Shown piece after piece: positions 11,958 to 21,919 of a stretch of DNA of 64,000 nucleotides; the first letter of the stretch is position 1, and each line of letters begins with the position of its first letter. Under the pieces are notes generated by a model. The model saw nothing but the letters and a program-made list of their open reading frames with translations. It did no database searches and was not told where the DNA came from. A program made the position numbers and the translations under genes. Source of the DNA: Galaxea fascicularis (lineage: Eukaryota; Cnidaria; Anthozoa; Scleractinia; Euphylliidae); contig OX419336.1 in assembly GCA_948470475.1 (NCBI GenBank), positions 26,586,505 through 26,650,504 of the forward strand, given 5' to 3'.

Positions 11958-11999
11958 AATCGTCTCTGGTCGTCCCGATCGTCTCGAAATTTTAATTGA

Positions 12000-12240
12000 A
12001 TTAGGTTCGATTTTGGAGCGACATTGGCGCGACGGCTGATTCAGACGGCGTGCCGTGTGTCGAACCTAATGTGTATTTTATATACGGAGAAGGCGTTCTA
12101 CATTTATACTTTGACATAATTATGCATTTGGTTCGGCACATGAGAAGAGCACCGTATGAATCATTTGCCGCTTCAGTGTCGAATACAATGCGGCAGGCCT
12201 TTTCGAACTTAACAATGTTGCCGCACCGAATGGCGTCCTA
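12000..12240. repeat. Palindromic repeat fragment (AGGTTCG / CGAACCT type)
   Basis: ATTAGGTTCGATTTTGG at about 12000 is answered by TGTGTCGAACCTAAT at about 12055-12070. More GTTCGGCAC / GTTGCCGCACCGAAT segments follow up to 12237. A related arrangement (CTGATTCAGA, TTAGGTTCGGCA) appears at 13640-13745, so the two probably belong to one MITE family. Confidence 0.4.
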
Positions 12241-12259
12241 AGAGGACATTTTGACAAAC

Positions 12260-12660
12260 AAGATGTCAATACAGCTGTTTTCTAAGTGGAAGGTGGATCA
12301 GTTTAAACCATGTCTCCAAAAAGAGGTGTTGTTTTGTTGGGGAGAAAAGAAGAGCTAGCTGAAAAGGCGTATTACGCGTGGAGGCTGAAACTCGAGGTCT
12401 CTAAAACTACACGAGAGGAAGACTGAGACGATGCGTCAGCGAGACGAAGGGAAAAGTTGACCATAGAATCGAGTGTCAATCTTCCTTTTCCCAACAGCCT
12501 TAACGAAGGATGAGAAGAGGGCAGGCTTAACGTTCTCGACGTTTTGGAGGATGAGGTAGAAGCATGCAGTCGTCAGCAAAGGGCATGAAGCAAGGAAAGA
12601 GTTTATTGAGCTCCGAACACAAAAAACGGAAACTTGTATTTCTTACCTTGGAATAGCCGT
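12260..12660 (+). pseudogene. Degraded SAP-like domain fragment, transposon-derived
   Basis: One frame reads DQFKPCLQKRGVVLLGRKE then a helical stretch typical of SAP DNA-binding domains, followed after a stop by LPFPNSLNEG. This resembles the N-terminal part of the SAP/SWIM/YqaJ-type proteins often found next to cnidarian transposons. Several stops make it non-functional. The assignment is tentative. Confidence 0.3.
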
Positions 12661-14430
12661 AAGGACGTGAAACTTCATTTACGACTAGCTTCAGCATTCA
12701 GTTTACACATGTTAAGCTATCGACTGCTCAACGCTGTTTTTACCCGAGTAATAACGAAAATGGAGGCTTCGTTCGCGGGTCCAGTTATCGGCCAGCTGGC
12801 CCAGCTCTCGGCCACAAAAGAGTACGCGCTATTCCTCAGAATAAACAACGCTTTATTACCATTTTTTGTTGTTAAATCACTTATAAGGCTTGTGTTTGAT
12901 ATTTCGATCAAAAAATATCGTTAAAGAGCTTCGTTTCATGTTAGAAAAGGAAGCCTTTTTGCACACCTAGTTTTACTCTTAAGTGCAGTCACGCAAGTCT
13001 TTTAAGTGTTGACGGGGTGTAGGGTGACCGAGAATAGGCAAATACGCAAAAGTACCAAGGAAATATTGAGGAGTGGATTTAGGTCGAAGAATAAAACAGG
13101 CCAGCAAAAGATTACATTTAACAGATAACTTTATCACTCTACGTTCTTTATGCAAGAATTGGCTCATTTGGACATAAAATATAAAATTGAATTAAACCAT
13201 GTATCGAGTAGCCTATGTACCTATGTAAATGTACCTATGGCAAACAAAGACGTTGCACTGAACCAATTTAACGTATCATTAAATAAAACAACTTACGGGC
13301 AACCAAAAAAAAAGATTGCCGGAGAACAATACCTGTCCGGATATCTTCGATCGCTGTCGCATTCGTAAACGGCACAACGGTCCTTTTTTCCTATATCTTG
13401 ATACAAAATGTCGTATATACATACATAAAATATCGTAAAGTATAAATTAGCTTTCAGAAATCTCAAAAATTCGCGAAAACCGGATTCAACAAAGCCTTGT
13501 TTACATCACAACCAACTGCGAATTTTCCGCGAATTCAACTGTTTGCCCCCTGAGTGACCACGTGACCTTAATATTTTCCCGACAACACCTAAGCGCCCGC
13601 AAAGATGGCTGACATCGTGAATAAGGGCTATTAATAAAATTGCCGTACCGAACTGATTCAGAAGCCGCTCTTTTGCCGGACTTAATTCATCAGTTAGGTT
13701 CGGCATGAGTGGACTGGCGTCTGAATCGGGTCTTAGGTTCTGCACGGTAAGTGTTGCGTCTAACGAAGTCGCGGTTGCAGTTGTTTTTACTGAAAGATCC
13801 AAAAGCGGCAGTGGCGTTGCATGTAAACCCGGCTACCCAAATTAGCATACCCGAGCAAAAGTGTTGTTCTTCTTAAACACGGTGCCATAGCTTGTAGCTT
13901 TTTTTACGTTTCTTAGCAAAATGTTCTATTTAAAGCTTCCCTTTTTTTCGCAACAAAGTAAAGGCACGCGCGCGGTAGCTTTTTTGATCATAACCCACTC
14001 AAGATTCAGGCAAGACAAGTCTATTATTTAAAAATCGACATTTGAGTTATCGTAGGTTCGAATGTTGACGTGGGTTTGGTGGAAGGAAAGCATTGCCCTA
14101 TTCACAAATAGTATAAAGCAGGCCAAACGGCCTTTTAAAAAATTCGATCTGTTATAATATTGAACGTTAATACACTTGCTGCCGGTGCGCGCTTATTCAG
14201 CCATACTGCAAAGGTGCGATATTATGAAACAATCGAATGAACAATGGCTCGTGTGGCCTTTGTCTTTAAGCTCCGCCCTGACAAGTTGATGAGCTAAGCG
14301 GTACTCCCTGCGGAGCACAGCGCGCGTAGATTTGGACCAATGAGAGTCACTCAGTTTACGCTTGACCGCTAATATTACATATCTATAATTTTTGCCGTAC
14401 AGTAAGTAAATGTCCCCTAAACAATAGGAA
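12660..14430. other. Repeat-derived spacer, no gene seen
   Basis: I see no ORF with recognisable homology. The 13580-13815 part contains inverted TTAGGTTCGG-type segments related to 12000-12240. The rest looks like decayed sequence. Confidence 0.4.
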
Positions 14431-14439
14431 TTCTGCGCG

Positions 14440-14572
14440 ATGTTGTATATCGTGACAATGCAAGTGCTTATCGTTTAAGGAATACCGAAAATAAACTAGT
14501 TCTTCCACAACCTCGAACTGATTATCTCAAGAGAAGTTTTTTGTACAGCGGAGCGCAGTTGTGGAACAACTT
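14440..14572 (+). mobile_element. LINE C-terminal remnant
   Basis: A frame reads RDNASAYRLRNTENKLVLPQ then GAQLWNNL, the conserved tail of CR1/L2-type RT proteins. It stops abruptly at the start of the foldback element. Confidence 0.65.
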
Positions 14573-14731
14573 ATATATGTTGTGCCGCGTAGCACTATAA
14601 ACACGCACAAGTGGTGGAACGCCCAGTGGGTTTTTCATGGGTTTCTCCTAGCACTTTAATTTACACCTCAGAGTTAATTCTCTGTTCCACCACTTGTGCG
14701 TGTTTATAGTGCCACGCGGCACAACATATAT
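14573..14731. mobile_element. 159-bp foldback element
   Basis: The left arm 14573-14620 (ATATATGTTGTGCCGCGTAG..) is the reverse complement of 14684-14731 with about one mismatch. The loop is about 63 bp. It separates two different LINE tails. Confidence 0.8.
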
Positions 14732-14734
14732 GTG

Positions 14735-15021
14735 TACCCTTACTTACGGTCTCCGCTCAAACAACAGTACTCTGCTACTACCTCCTACACAGAAAATGCT
14801 GCCCACGCTTGGTGCTCGCTCCTTTGCACTTTGGAACAAACTTCCTGCTGACATTAGAAATGCTGCTTCCTTAAATTGTTTTAAGAAATTAATTAAGACT
14901 TTTCTTTCTAACGAATCATTTTAAATTTAATTCTTAATTTTTATATTGTATTTAAATTTATGTGAATTGTAAAGCGCTTTTGATCATATCTGGAAAGAGC
15001 GCTATAGAAATTTTAAATTTA

Positions 15022-15063
<42 letters not shown>
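14735..15063 (+). mobile_element. LINE 3' end (second family) with (ATT)n tail
   Basis: The frame to 14924 reads TLGARSFALWNKLPADIRNA and ends FKKLIKTFLS, the usual C-terminus of a CR1/L2-type RT. The 3' UTR has GTAAAGCGCTTTTGATCATA and AGAGCGCTATAGAAATT, then about 18 ATT units to 15063. This closing structure is common in L2-like elements. The upstream part of the element is missing. Confidence 0.75.
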
Positions 15064-15094
15064 GAGAATTAGATGACTAAATGAAAATACACAA

Positions 15095-15149
15095 GATTCC
15101 CTGCGACTTTGAGTTTCGTGCGTATGCACTCATCAGGCAGATTTAAATC
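15095..15149 (-). ncRNA. Hammerhead ribozyme, type I, minimal stem III (minus strand)
   Basis: Mirror copy of the plus-strand ribozyme: core CTGATGA occupies 15136-15130, stem II is GTGC/GCAC with loop ATAC, stem III is ACT/AGT with loop CAA (the one difference from the other arm), cleavage after GTC, stem I CTGC/GCAG. The two ribozymes diverge from the palindrome centre and overlap by about 10 nt. Confidence 0.85.
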
Positions 15150-15194
15150 TGCCTGATGAGTGCATACGCACGAAACTCAGAGTCGCAGGGAATC
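15140..15194 (+). ncRNA. Hammerhead ribozyme, type I, minimal stem III (plus strand)
   Basis: Core CTGATGA at 15153-15159. Stem II pairs GTGC 15160-15163 with GCAC 15168-15171 around loop ATAC. GAA is at 15172-15174. Stem III is ACT 15175-15177 with AGT 15181-15183 and loop CAG. The cleavage triplet GTC ends at 15184. Stem I pairs CTGC 15149-15152 with GCAG 15185-15188, then an internal loop (TAAAT opposite GG), then GATT 15140-15143 with AATC 15191-15194. All invariant core residues are present. A three-base-pair stem III is typical of Penelope/retrozyme hammerheads, which often cleave best as dimers. Confidence 0.85.
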
Positions 15195-15284
15195 TTGTGT
15201 ATTTTCATTTAGTCATCTAATTCTATACACCGCTCTACACAAACGTGTATTAAGCACTATTTTAGCAGTGCTTGCTACAATTTC

Positions 15285-15597
15285 TCATGATGATGATGAT
15301 GATGATGATTATTATTATTATTACCTGTAGACCTAAGACAAGCGTCTTCACTGACCGATTTCAAATCTAAATTAAGTCGCCACAGTTTAAAGTAATATCT
15401 TAATTTTAAGTAAATTTTAGACACGGCCTCCATGAAAAGCAGAATTTTTATTTATTTATTTTATTTGAAATGTTGTTATTAAATGTTATTGTAGTTAGGT
15501 AGATAGGTATACTATTATAGACAATTAACTAAATCAACTGATGGGGCGCCCATGGAAACACCGTGTATAAATAAAGTTATCTTATCTTATCTGATCT
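15285..15597 (+). mobile_element. LINE 3' end fragment with (TTATC)n tail
   Basis: After an ATG/ATT microsatellite (15285-15323) a short frame reads PVDLRQASSLTDFKSKLSRH and stops near 15393, a typical CR1-like RT C-terminus. The 3' UTR runs to ATAAATAAAGTTATCTTATC, where pentamer repeats end the element. Confidence 0.65.
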
Positions 15598-15633
15598 AGT
15601 TTTGTGAGTTTCACAGTAAAATAAGTAATAGTA

Positions 15634-15905
15634 CCATGAGCGACAAAAGTGTTGAGACATTTTGCCCTATTGGAGTACTTAAGGCTCATTTCCCCCTAAA
15701 CTATACGATACACCCCCCCCCCCCCCCTCCCACCAAAACAATGTTGGGTTTCCTGTCTCCAAAACTTGCTTCCTTCCTGTGCAACATTGAAAATGGGGAG
15801 TGGGGGTGGCTTTCAATGTAAACGGGATTTGAAATGGAATAAGTGAAATGTTGCAATTAGCACTCGATTCAGTCAACTGTCTCAACCACTTTTGTCGCCC
15901 ATTGG
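15634..15905. mobile_element. 272-bp MITE, TA target duplication (same family as the TRIM insertion)
   Basis: The left end, CCATGAGCGACAAAAGTG, matches the inverted right end, CCAATGGGCGACAAAAGTGG. TA flanks are at 15632-15633 and 15906-15907. Like the 5977-6242 element it has a C-rich run, AACATTGAAAATG / CAATGTTGGG and a G-rich run near the middle. A 15-C homopolymer lies at 15713-15727. Confidence 0.85.
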
Positions 15906-15906
15906 T

Positions 15907-16013
15907 AATTGGATTGAGTAGAGTACAATTCAGGGAGTAATCGAGCGAGTAATTTCAAAATCGGACGAGCGCGCAGCGCGAGTGTGATTTGAGATTACGA
16001 GCACGATTACTCT

Positions 16014-16050
<37 letters not shown>
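15907..16050. mobile_element. Short foldback repeat
   Basis: GTAATTGGATTGAGTAGAGT and GTACAATTCAGGGAGTAATCG at the left are answered by CGATTACTCTCTGAATTGTAC and GTCCAATTAC at the right. The centre is CGAGCGCGCAGCGCGAG. Confidence 0.65.
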
Positions 16051-16052
<2 letters not shown>

Positions 16053-16129
16053 TATCAATAACAAATTTCGAGATTAAGAAGATTTTGTTTCTGACTTTGT
16101 TCCTCCAGTCCACATGACCTTTTACGATA

Positions 16130-16345
16130 AAAAAAAAATGGGGGGTTTGTACACCGTCATTCATTAACTGGCCGTTGTCGAGAGGTTACTTTGCAGTTGG
16201 GGCGCGCTTTAGTGGCTGTTGGTGTTGTGGAGAGGTGGCCGTTGTACAGAGGTTAAAATAAGATTGATTGTATGGACCGTCCGCGGGACAGAAATAAATG
16301 GCCGTTATACAGAGGTGGCCGTTTGTGGAGGTTTGACTGTACTGA
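16130..16345. repeat. GTGGCCGTT-rich dispersed repeat
   Basis: Four spaced variants of TGGCCGTTGT(A/C)GAGAGGT, closing with GGAGGTTTGACTGTACTG. No coding potential. A similar but distinct AGTCAACTCTCTC-type repeat flanks 50.46-51.2 kb. Confidence 0.4.
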
Positions 16346-16349
16346 TTCT

Positions 16350-17367
16350 ATCCCAAATCTTCGTAGATTAACTTGTGCATAAGTAGCAGTTCTTACAACC
16401 CCCAACTTCAATTAAGTCTGTTAAGTCTCTGTTGCTTATCCTATTCAGGCTTTTCATACCACGCACTTCCTTTTTCTGTTTCCACAAAAATGGTCCTAAG
16501 TATTTCAGAGAATGTTTGTTGTACTTAATAATGAAAACGTAAATCCGGCGGAATTCCCTATACTAAGTTGTACCGTTTTGCTCTTTCCTGGCGTAATTTC
16601 AAGAAGTCTAGTAAATGTTTTGGCTATAAGTAGTTTTTGGCCTTTAACATTATAATCACAATAACTTGTAAGCTGTTATAAAGAGTCGATAGATTGCCCT
16701 CACGAGGTAGATTCTCATGCTGAGTCAGATCTACTGTTAACTGAATACTGTTTGTAGAGCACTGTCCTGTAGAGCTCTCTCTCCTGCAGTTTACGCCTGT
16801 CTGACGCAGGGGCAGGGGCAGGGGAAGGGGCAGGTGCTCAATGCCCCCCCTCCCACAAGAAATTTTTGGAATTTTACCAAAAAAACGCCAAAGGATAGCA
16901 CGATGGTGATGGCAGCGAAAACATATATAAAGTGAATTCGTATTCTTTCAAACTTGATATCGATTGTTCCAACTCGCTAAACTGTAGGCAAATGAATTCT
17001 CCTGCTTTCAAATTCTAAGGATCGGTTCCAGGTCTAAAAAGGAAAAGTTGTCGTCGAGTATTTACGATAAAACGTGAAATTATAAAGAAAAGTACCAAGA
17101 AGTGTGATAAATGTGCTGAGTTGATGTTTTGCCCCCACCCTCCAACCCCCCCCCCCCCCCACTTACCCTTGCTACGGGCCTGTATTGTACGTGCTTAGCT
17201 TAATCAGATAATATTGTCATGTTTTGTTCTCTTTACCTAATCAAGAAAGTTCAAATCTTTGGCGTCCGTAGGTCTCCCTATATTTCTCAATTAATCATAA
17301 AAAACGCAATCTCCTGGATTGTGATTGGTTTAAAAAACTCCTATTTTCCACTAATTCACTTGCCACC

Positions 17368-17400
<33 letters not shown>

Positions 17401-17880
17401 CAACCTTGGTTCAATCACCTTAGTAACAGTGTACAGACTCCTGAATTGAGGCTTTCTTCAAAATGGATAATTTTTTACCCTTGAACAATGACAGTATTTT
17501 AGAAGACAGTAGTGATTTTGTTTATCCTATGACACTGGACAAAAGACAATGTCGCTTTGTAACGCGTCACTCAAATTCTTACTTTTTGGTGTTAAATTTA
17601 GAGAGCCAATCGGAGAACTTTGAATGACTGACAGATTCGCTGATGCGTATCCGAGCACAGGCGAGAGAGGGTGCACTTTTTTTCTTTTGCTTCGTGTGAA
17701 GTTGGTACGCAGGCTTTTTTGGACCAGTATTGTTAAAGAGCTTTTCAGTTTATTAAAGTCCGGTAAGGTCGAGAATTCCTGAGGAGCAGACACAAATGTT
17801 TGCCACCAAACCAGACGAGTTCCTTGTTCTTTTCTCGGAAATTGTAATTTTTATGATTAATTGCCAATAAGACTCCGTGT
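16350..17880. other. Spacer with a G-quadruplex-like tract and homopolymers, no gene recognised
   Basis: GGGG runs at 16809-16812, 16815-16818, 16821-16824 and 16827-16830 form an intramolecular quadruplex motif. A 15-C run lies at 17146-17160. GTGATTGGTTTAAA at 17321-17334 is inverted at 17384-17401. A 54-codon ORF from the ATG at 17463 is not recognised and lies between repeats. Confidence 0.4.
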
Positions 17881-17893
17881 CGTCCATTTCGGG

Positions 17894-17972
17894 CTGTAAT
17901 CATACTCGTGATAAACAAATCGAACTCTCGCTGCGCGGTTGTCCGATTTTGTTATCACTCGTATGATTACAG
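17894..17972. repeat. 79-bp hairpin repeat
   Basis: CTGTAATCATACTCGTGATAA at the left pairs with TTATCACTCGTATGATTACAG at the right, with CAAATCG/CGATTTTG extending the stem and a CGCTGCGCGG centre. Confidence 0.8.
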
Positions 17973-18684
17973 ACCGAATTGAACTCCACTCAGTCCTATT
18001 ACCATTACTTATTTCGTTATTATGTAATTCCCCATTTCCGTAGCGTGTGTGCATCCGTCTCCTCCCCTCAGAAAACTCGGGGAGAGAAAAAAAGATATCC
18101 ACAAATGGATATGGCCCGGACTGTTCGTGCTTTCTTTTAACGTGTGTCTTTAATCACGGAATCCTAAAGTTTTACACAAGCTCCTTGATTTTATAATTCT
18201 TATTTCATAATAACTAAAAACCAAACGTCAAATGGAGACTTGCCTTTCGGCTTACTCCAACACTGAAAACTGCTGATAACTAAGTGTATCATCGTACACT
18301 TTATACGACTTAAACCTATCAAAGCAGTGGAAAGATCTCTCTGAGTCAATTAATCTTTGTCTTCAGTAACACGTAATAAAGAAAATGGCAAGTTCTTTCG
18401 CAATGGCTTTTGTCGAACATGCTTTGAAACAAGCTTTGAAATAAAACAATAAATTGTTCGAAGTAAAATAATGCTTAAATTCTGAGTTTCTCTTTCACAC
18501 TGCTAATTAAATTGTTAAATTGTTCGTGACAACCCTGATACGTTTCATAATTTGCTTCAGTCTACTCTTTGCAAAAATGCTAACGTTTCTGCAGTGTACT
18601 CAGTTTTTATCATTTAAAATCTGCAACATTAAAATAATCGCAATTCTTCTTAAACTGAAAATAATGTTGCGTATCACCGGCGTT

Positions 18685-20867
18685 CTACTGAAAAACATAA
18701 ATACAGTTTTTGTTAACATCAGTGACAAACAAATGTCCTGTGGCAGAGACAGCGGCAGACATAAGATTGCTTTCGTCGAAATACTGTCCTTTTATTTTAC
18801 TTATAAACTTGCCATCCAGACTAAAAACTTGCAGCCTGCCGTTTGCTTTATCGCACACAATCAGGCGGTTAAACTTGTCAATAGCGAGTCCAGTAGGGTA
18901 ACTCAGCTGTCCGTCACCAGATCCCTCACAGCCTATGTCATATAGATACACTCCTGCGCTGTTATATACCTTGACGCAGTTAGTGTCGCCATAAGAAACA
19001 AAGAATCTGTCCTGATGACAAACAGCACACAACGGCTTTGAATCACAATCTGGAGCAGTGAAGGACTGCAGCAAATCTTTTCCGTCAGCAGAGAGTACTT
19101 TAATTTTGTGGTTACTCCAGTCACAAGTGATTATGCGACCATCACTTGCAAGAGATAGATGAAACGGTAACAAAAGGTGTTCATTTTTAATGTGTCTCAT
19201 ACACTCACCTTCTTCGCCAAACAACCAAAGCTTCTCACCGGCTCCAAGGACACAGGTTATTAAGTCACCAGCACCTGTAACTGCTATCGAAAAAGAAACA
19301 CCTTGGAGTTTAATCTGTCTTAAGAAATTCCCATCAGTTCTGAACATTTTAATTCGTTTGTTTCCTTGGTCCGCAACAGCAATCGTTCCAGTTTTTTCAC
19401 TCACAGCAACACTGCATGGATTGTAAACTCTCCTTGTTCTTTCCCAGCTGATCCAAACTGAAACACAAATTCATACTGATGCGGAACAACCTGCACAACC
19501 CAGGGACTACCAGTCAGCGGCTGTCCATTGACTTGGATCTCCACTGTATGTTGTCCAGCACACTGTGGGGTGTATGTTACTGTGTACTTGCCGTCTTTGG
19601 TGTCTTTTATCTCTGTTTTCAGGTGACTACCTGCGGGCGATAAAATGTCGACTTTTACTTGATCATCTTCCTCGTAACACTGCAGTCCGTCTGAATCTCT
19701 AGTCACGATGGTGAAATTGGTTTCCATCGTTTCTTTTACTTCTCCCTCCTCACTCTGTCCTTCAGCGATCGACGTCGAAGAATCGGTGTCACTAACCACA
19801 ATTCGATCCAAGATTTTCTCATTGTTTTCCAATACGTAATACACATGTGGCGAATTAAAACACCCAGGTTTTATTGTGTTCAAAAGTTCGTCACAGCGTC
19901 CGAGAATAGCTTGACTTGTTTGGAGAATTTCAGCGCTAATGTTCCTTTGTAAGATACTCTCGCCTCGCTCAACGCAGCTTTTCATCTGAGTGGCGCGTAT
20001 CTCAAACTCTTCCAGTCGTGTTGCGTGATGTTTTTCTTGCGCTTCATAAATTTCACGAAACTTGGTTTTCATTTCTCTCTCGTGTTCTCGCAAATTGCGA
20101 ATTAACTCTTCCACGGCGTCTATCATTTTCTTTTCGGCGGACAAAATTTCGCTTTTGTGTTCGTTCATGAAGCCTGTTTGTTTCTCAATTTTACTGTCAA
20201 GCATAGCAATTTCCGATTTAACTTTCTCCACAGCTTCCGCAATTTGCATTTTCTGTGTTTGTGCTGCCTTCTGTGTGTCTGTCATGGTGTGCCGATTATG
20301 GCTGACAACGGTGCACTTGTGGCAAATGGGAACTTTGCACTCTTCACAATAAAACTCTAGGGGTTGATTTTCGTGATATTGCTGAGAACACATGACGGGT
20401 CTGTGGATTAATTCTTCCACATCCTTTGCTTGTAGTGTATCGATCAAAACATTGCGATGACCTCTTGTAGCCCTCAAGCGCTGATGAGCCTCAAAACAAG
20501 CTTTACAAAGAAAGTTCTGGCACACGAAACAGTAACAAGTTGCCGAGTTGTTCTCGTCGCAACTGCTGCATTTCTGGGCCTGTTCGCTGCCATCTTTCAG
20601 AACGAGAAGATCCACTAGTCGGTTGAGATGAAACGATGTCGGAAAGTTGATGAAGGAGTCTCCTTCTGGAATTTCGAATGATGTCTGGCAAATAGGGCAT
20701 TTGACTATTGTCTGTAACTGTCTTCTTGCAAAACTTGCTAGTTTGTCGAGACACTCCAGACAGAATGAGTGAAGGCATGGTAATGTTTTGGGGTTTTTCA
20801 CTGTTTCTATACACAGCGGGCATTCTGCCTCTTTCATGAGATTCTTGAAAAGCTGTTGAACATCCAT
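18685..20867 (-). pseudogene. TRIM-NHL protein, copy 2, one-base frameshift before the NHL repeats
   Basis: Paralogue of the gene at 4646-7097, same strand, same architecture. The ATG at 20867 begins MDVQQLF and places the RING at C16, C19, C31, H33, C36, C39 with the last CxxC following KCPIC. Two B-boxes, a coiled coil and the filamin repeat follow without a break to about 19440. There one base is missing in the codon after GEF: the frame runs to a TGA near 19404, while the next frame gives VAVSEKTGTIAVADQGN and all NHL repeats to 18685. One inserted base would give a protein of about the same length as copy 1 without its MITE. This may be a true pseudogene or a sequence error. If only the first part is made, it is a RING/B-box/filamin protein of about 488 aa. 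Confidence 0.8.
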
Positions 20868-21159
20868 GATCAAACCAAACGGCACTCACGCACTCTGGGT
20901 AGGGAGGAATGTGTGAGAGGAGTTGATATCTTGCCGAGGGTGGAATCGTCGGAATCGGAAGCCGAGGACACGGCCGAGTGGATACGGGTGTACACGCGCA
21001 CTCGGTAGTTTCTGGGCTTTCTCGGTTGAGTTTGTTGATCATTTTTGACGAACCCGAGGTTGGTCAACACTTAAATATTCAATAGGCTGTTAATGCCCAT
21101 AAGCTGCTGTGAGACTCTTATTTTCTAATAAATTTATCATCAAACTACTTACCGGCTTT

Positions 21160-21265
21160 GAGACTAGCCTGCGTAGCAGGTGTTTTCGCTGGTAATGGGG
21201 CGAAAGCAAAACAGAGATGCGTTTTGCTCAACGGAAACGCTTGCTACACAGCCTACGCTGAGACT
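21160..21265. repeat. Imperfect foldback (AGCCTGCGTAGCAGG type)
   Basis: CTAGCCTGCGTAGCAGGTG at the left is imperfectly inverted at the right (GCTTGCTACACAGCCTAC). It lies just upstream of TRIM copy 2. This motif is a familiar dispersed repeat in cnidarian sequence. Confidence 0.5.
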
Positions 21266-21919
21266 GGCATGACAATAAAACCAAAGAAAAAATGTAGCAT
21301 GAGAAAAAAAAAACCAACACAAAGCGAAATAAATTAAAATAAATTAAGTTCCATTTTTGAGGCTTAGTCGGTGGATTTCAGAAGCTGTGTGCAAAGTATA
21401 CCCAGTCATATGCACCTCGCTCCCCTGCGTTTTCCTTAGTTTAAACGCTAAATGTATGGTACTTATCTTTGAATACATGAAATATATCAGTCATATATTT
21501 GAACTGCAATTTAAACAAAGAATCGTTATTTTGGGATGCAGCAGAGGTCATTGTTTACATTTTGCCTCATTAGCATATATTAAAGAACAAACTACAGACA
21601 ACCGAACATCATAAACTAAAAGCCCGTGTCAATTTTGAGCCAGCGGAGAAATTAACTTTTTCAAATTATGAAATTTATAAAGAATTCTATGGCTGGGTGG
21701 CAATTCTTGCCACAAAGCCTGGATATTTGTTAGGCCTTTTGTTCTGTTCAATAGCTTAAGTTTACCACGTTACTGAGATATCATTTGTGCCACTATCGTC
21801 AATCATTTGTCATTACGTTTTCTCAGTTTTTAGTTACACAAGTATTGAGAGGCGATCAGAGGCCGTTCAATTGAGCTGAGGTACGTGGGAAACATGTTCC
21901 TTTTCATCACTGATCGCGC

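Larger units (their letters stand above)
15066..15223. repeat. 158-bp near-perfect palindrome carrying two divergent hammerhead ribozymes
   Basis: The two 79-bp arms differ at a single pair (15109/15180); the centre is ATTTAAAT at 15141-15148. Each arm, read outward, holds a complete hammerhead motif (see the two ncRNA entries). It lies directly after an (ATT)n tract and before a short ATG/ATT tract. Hammerheads of this compact form are known from Penelope-like elements and animal retrozymes; the palindrome may be a head-to-head joint of two such copies. Confidence 0.95.

Noticed and set aside
12634..12924. 96-codon plus-strand ORF with an overlapping minus-strand ORF
   Set aside because: No family match; the region is decayed transposon sequence.
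13506..13802. 98-codon minus-strand ORF
   Set aside because: Overlaps inverted TTAGGTTCGG repeats and shows no homology that I recognise.
17463..17624. 54-codon ORF starting MDNFLPLNN
   Set aside because: Acidic start is plausible as an exon, but there is no homology and it sits among foldback repeats.
17857..18102. 81-codon minus-strand ORF
   Set aside because: It spans the 79-bp hairpin repeat and has no independent evidence.
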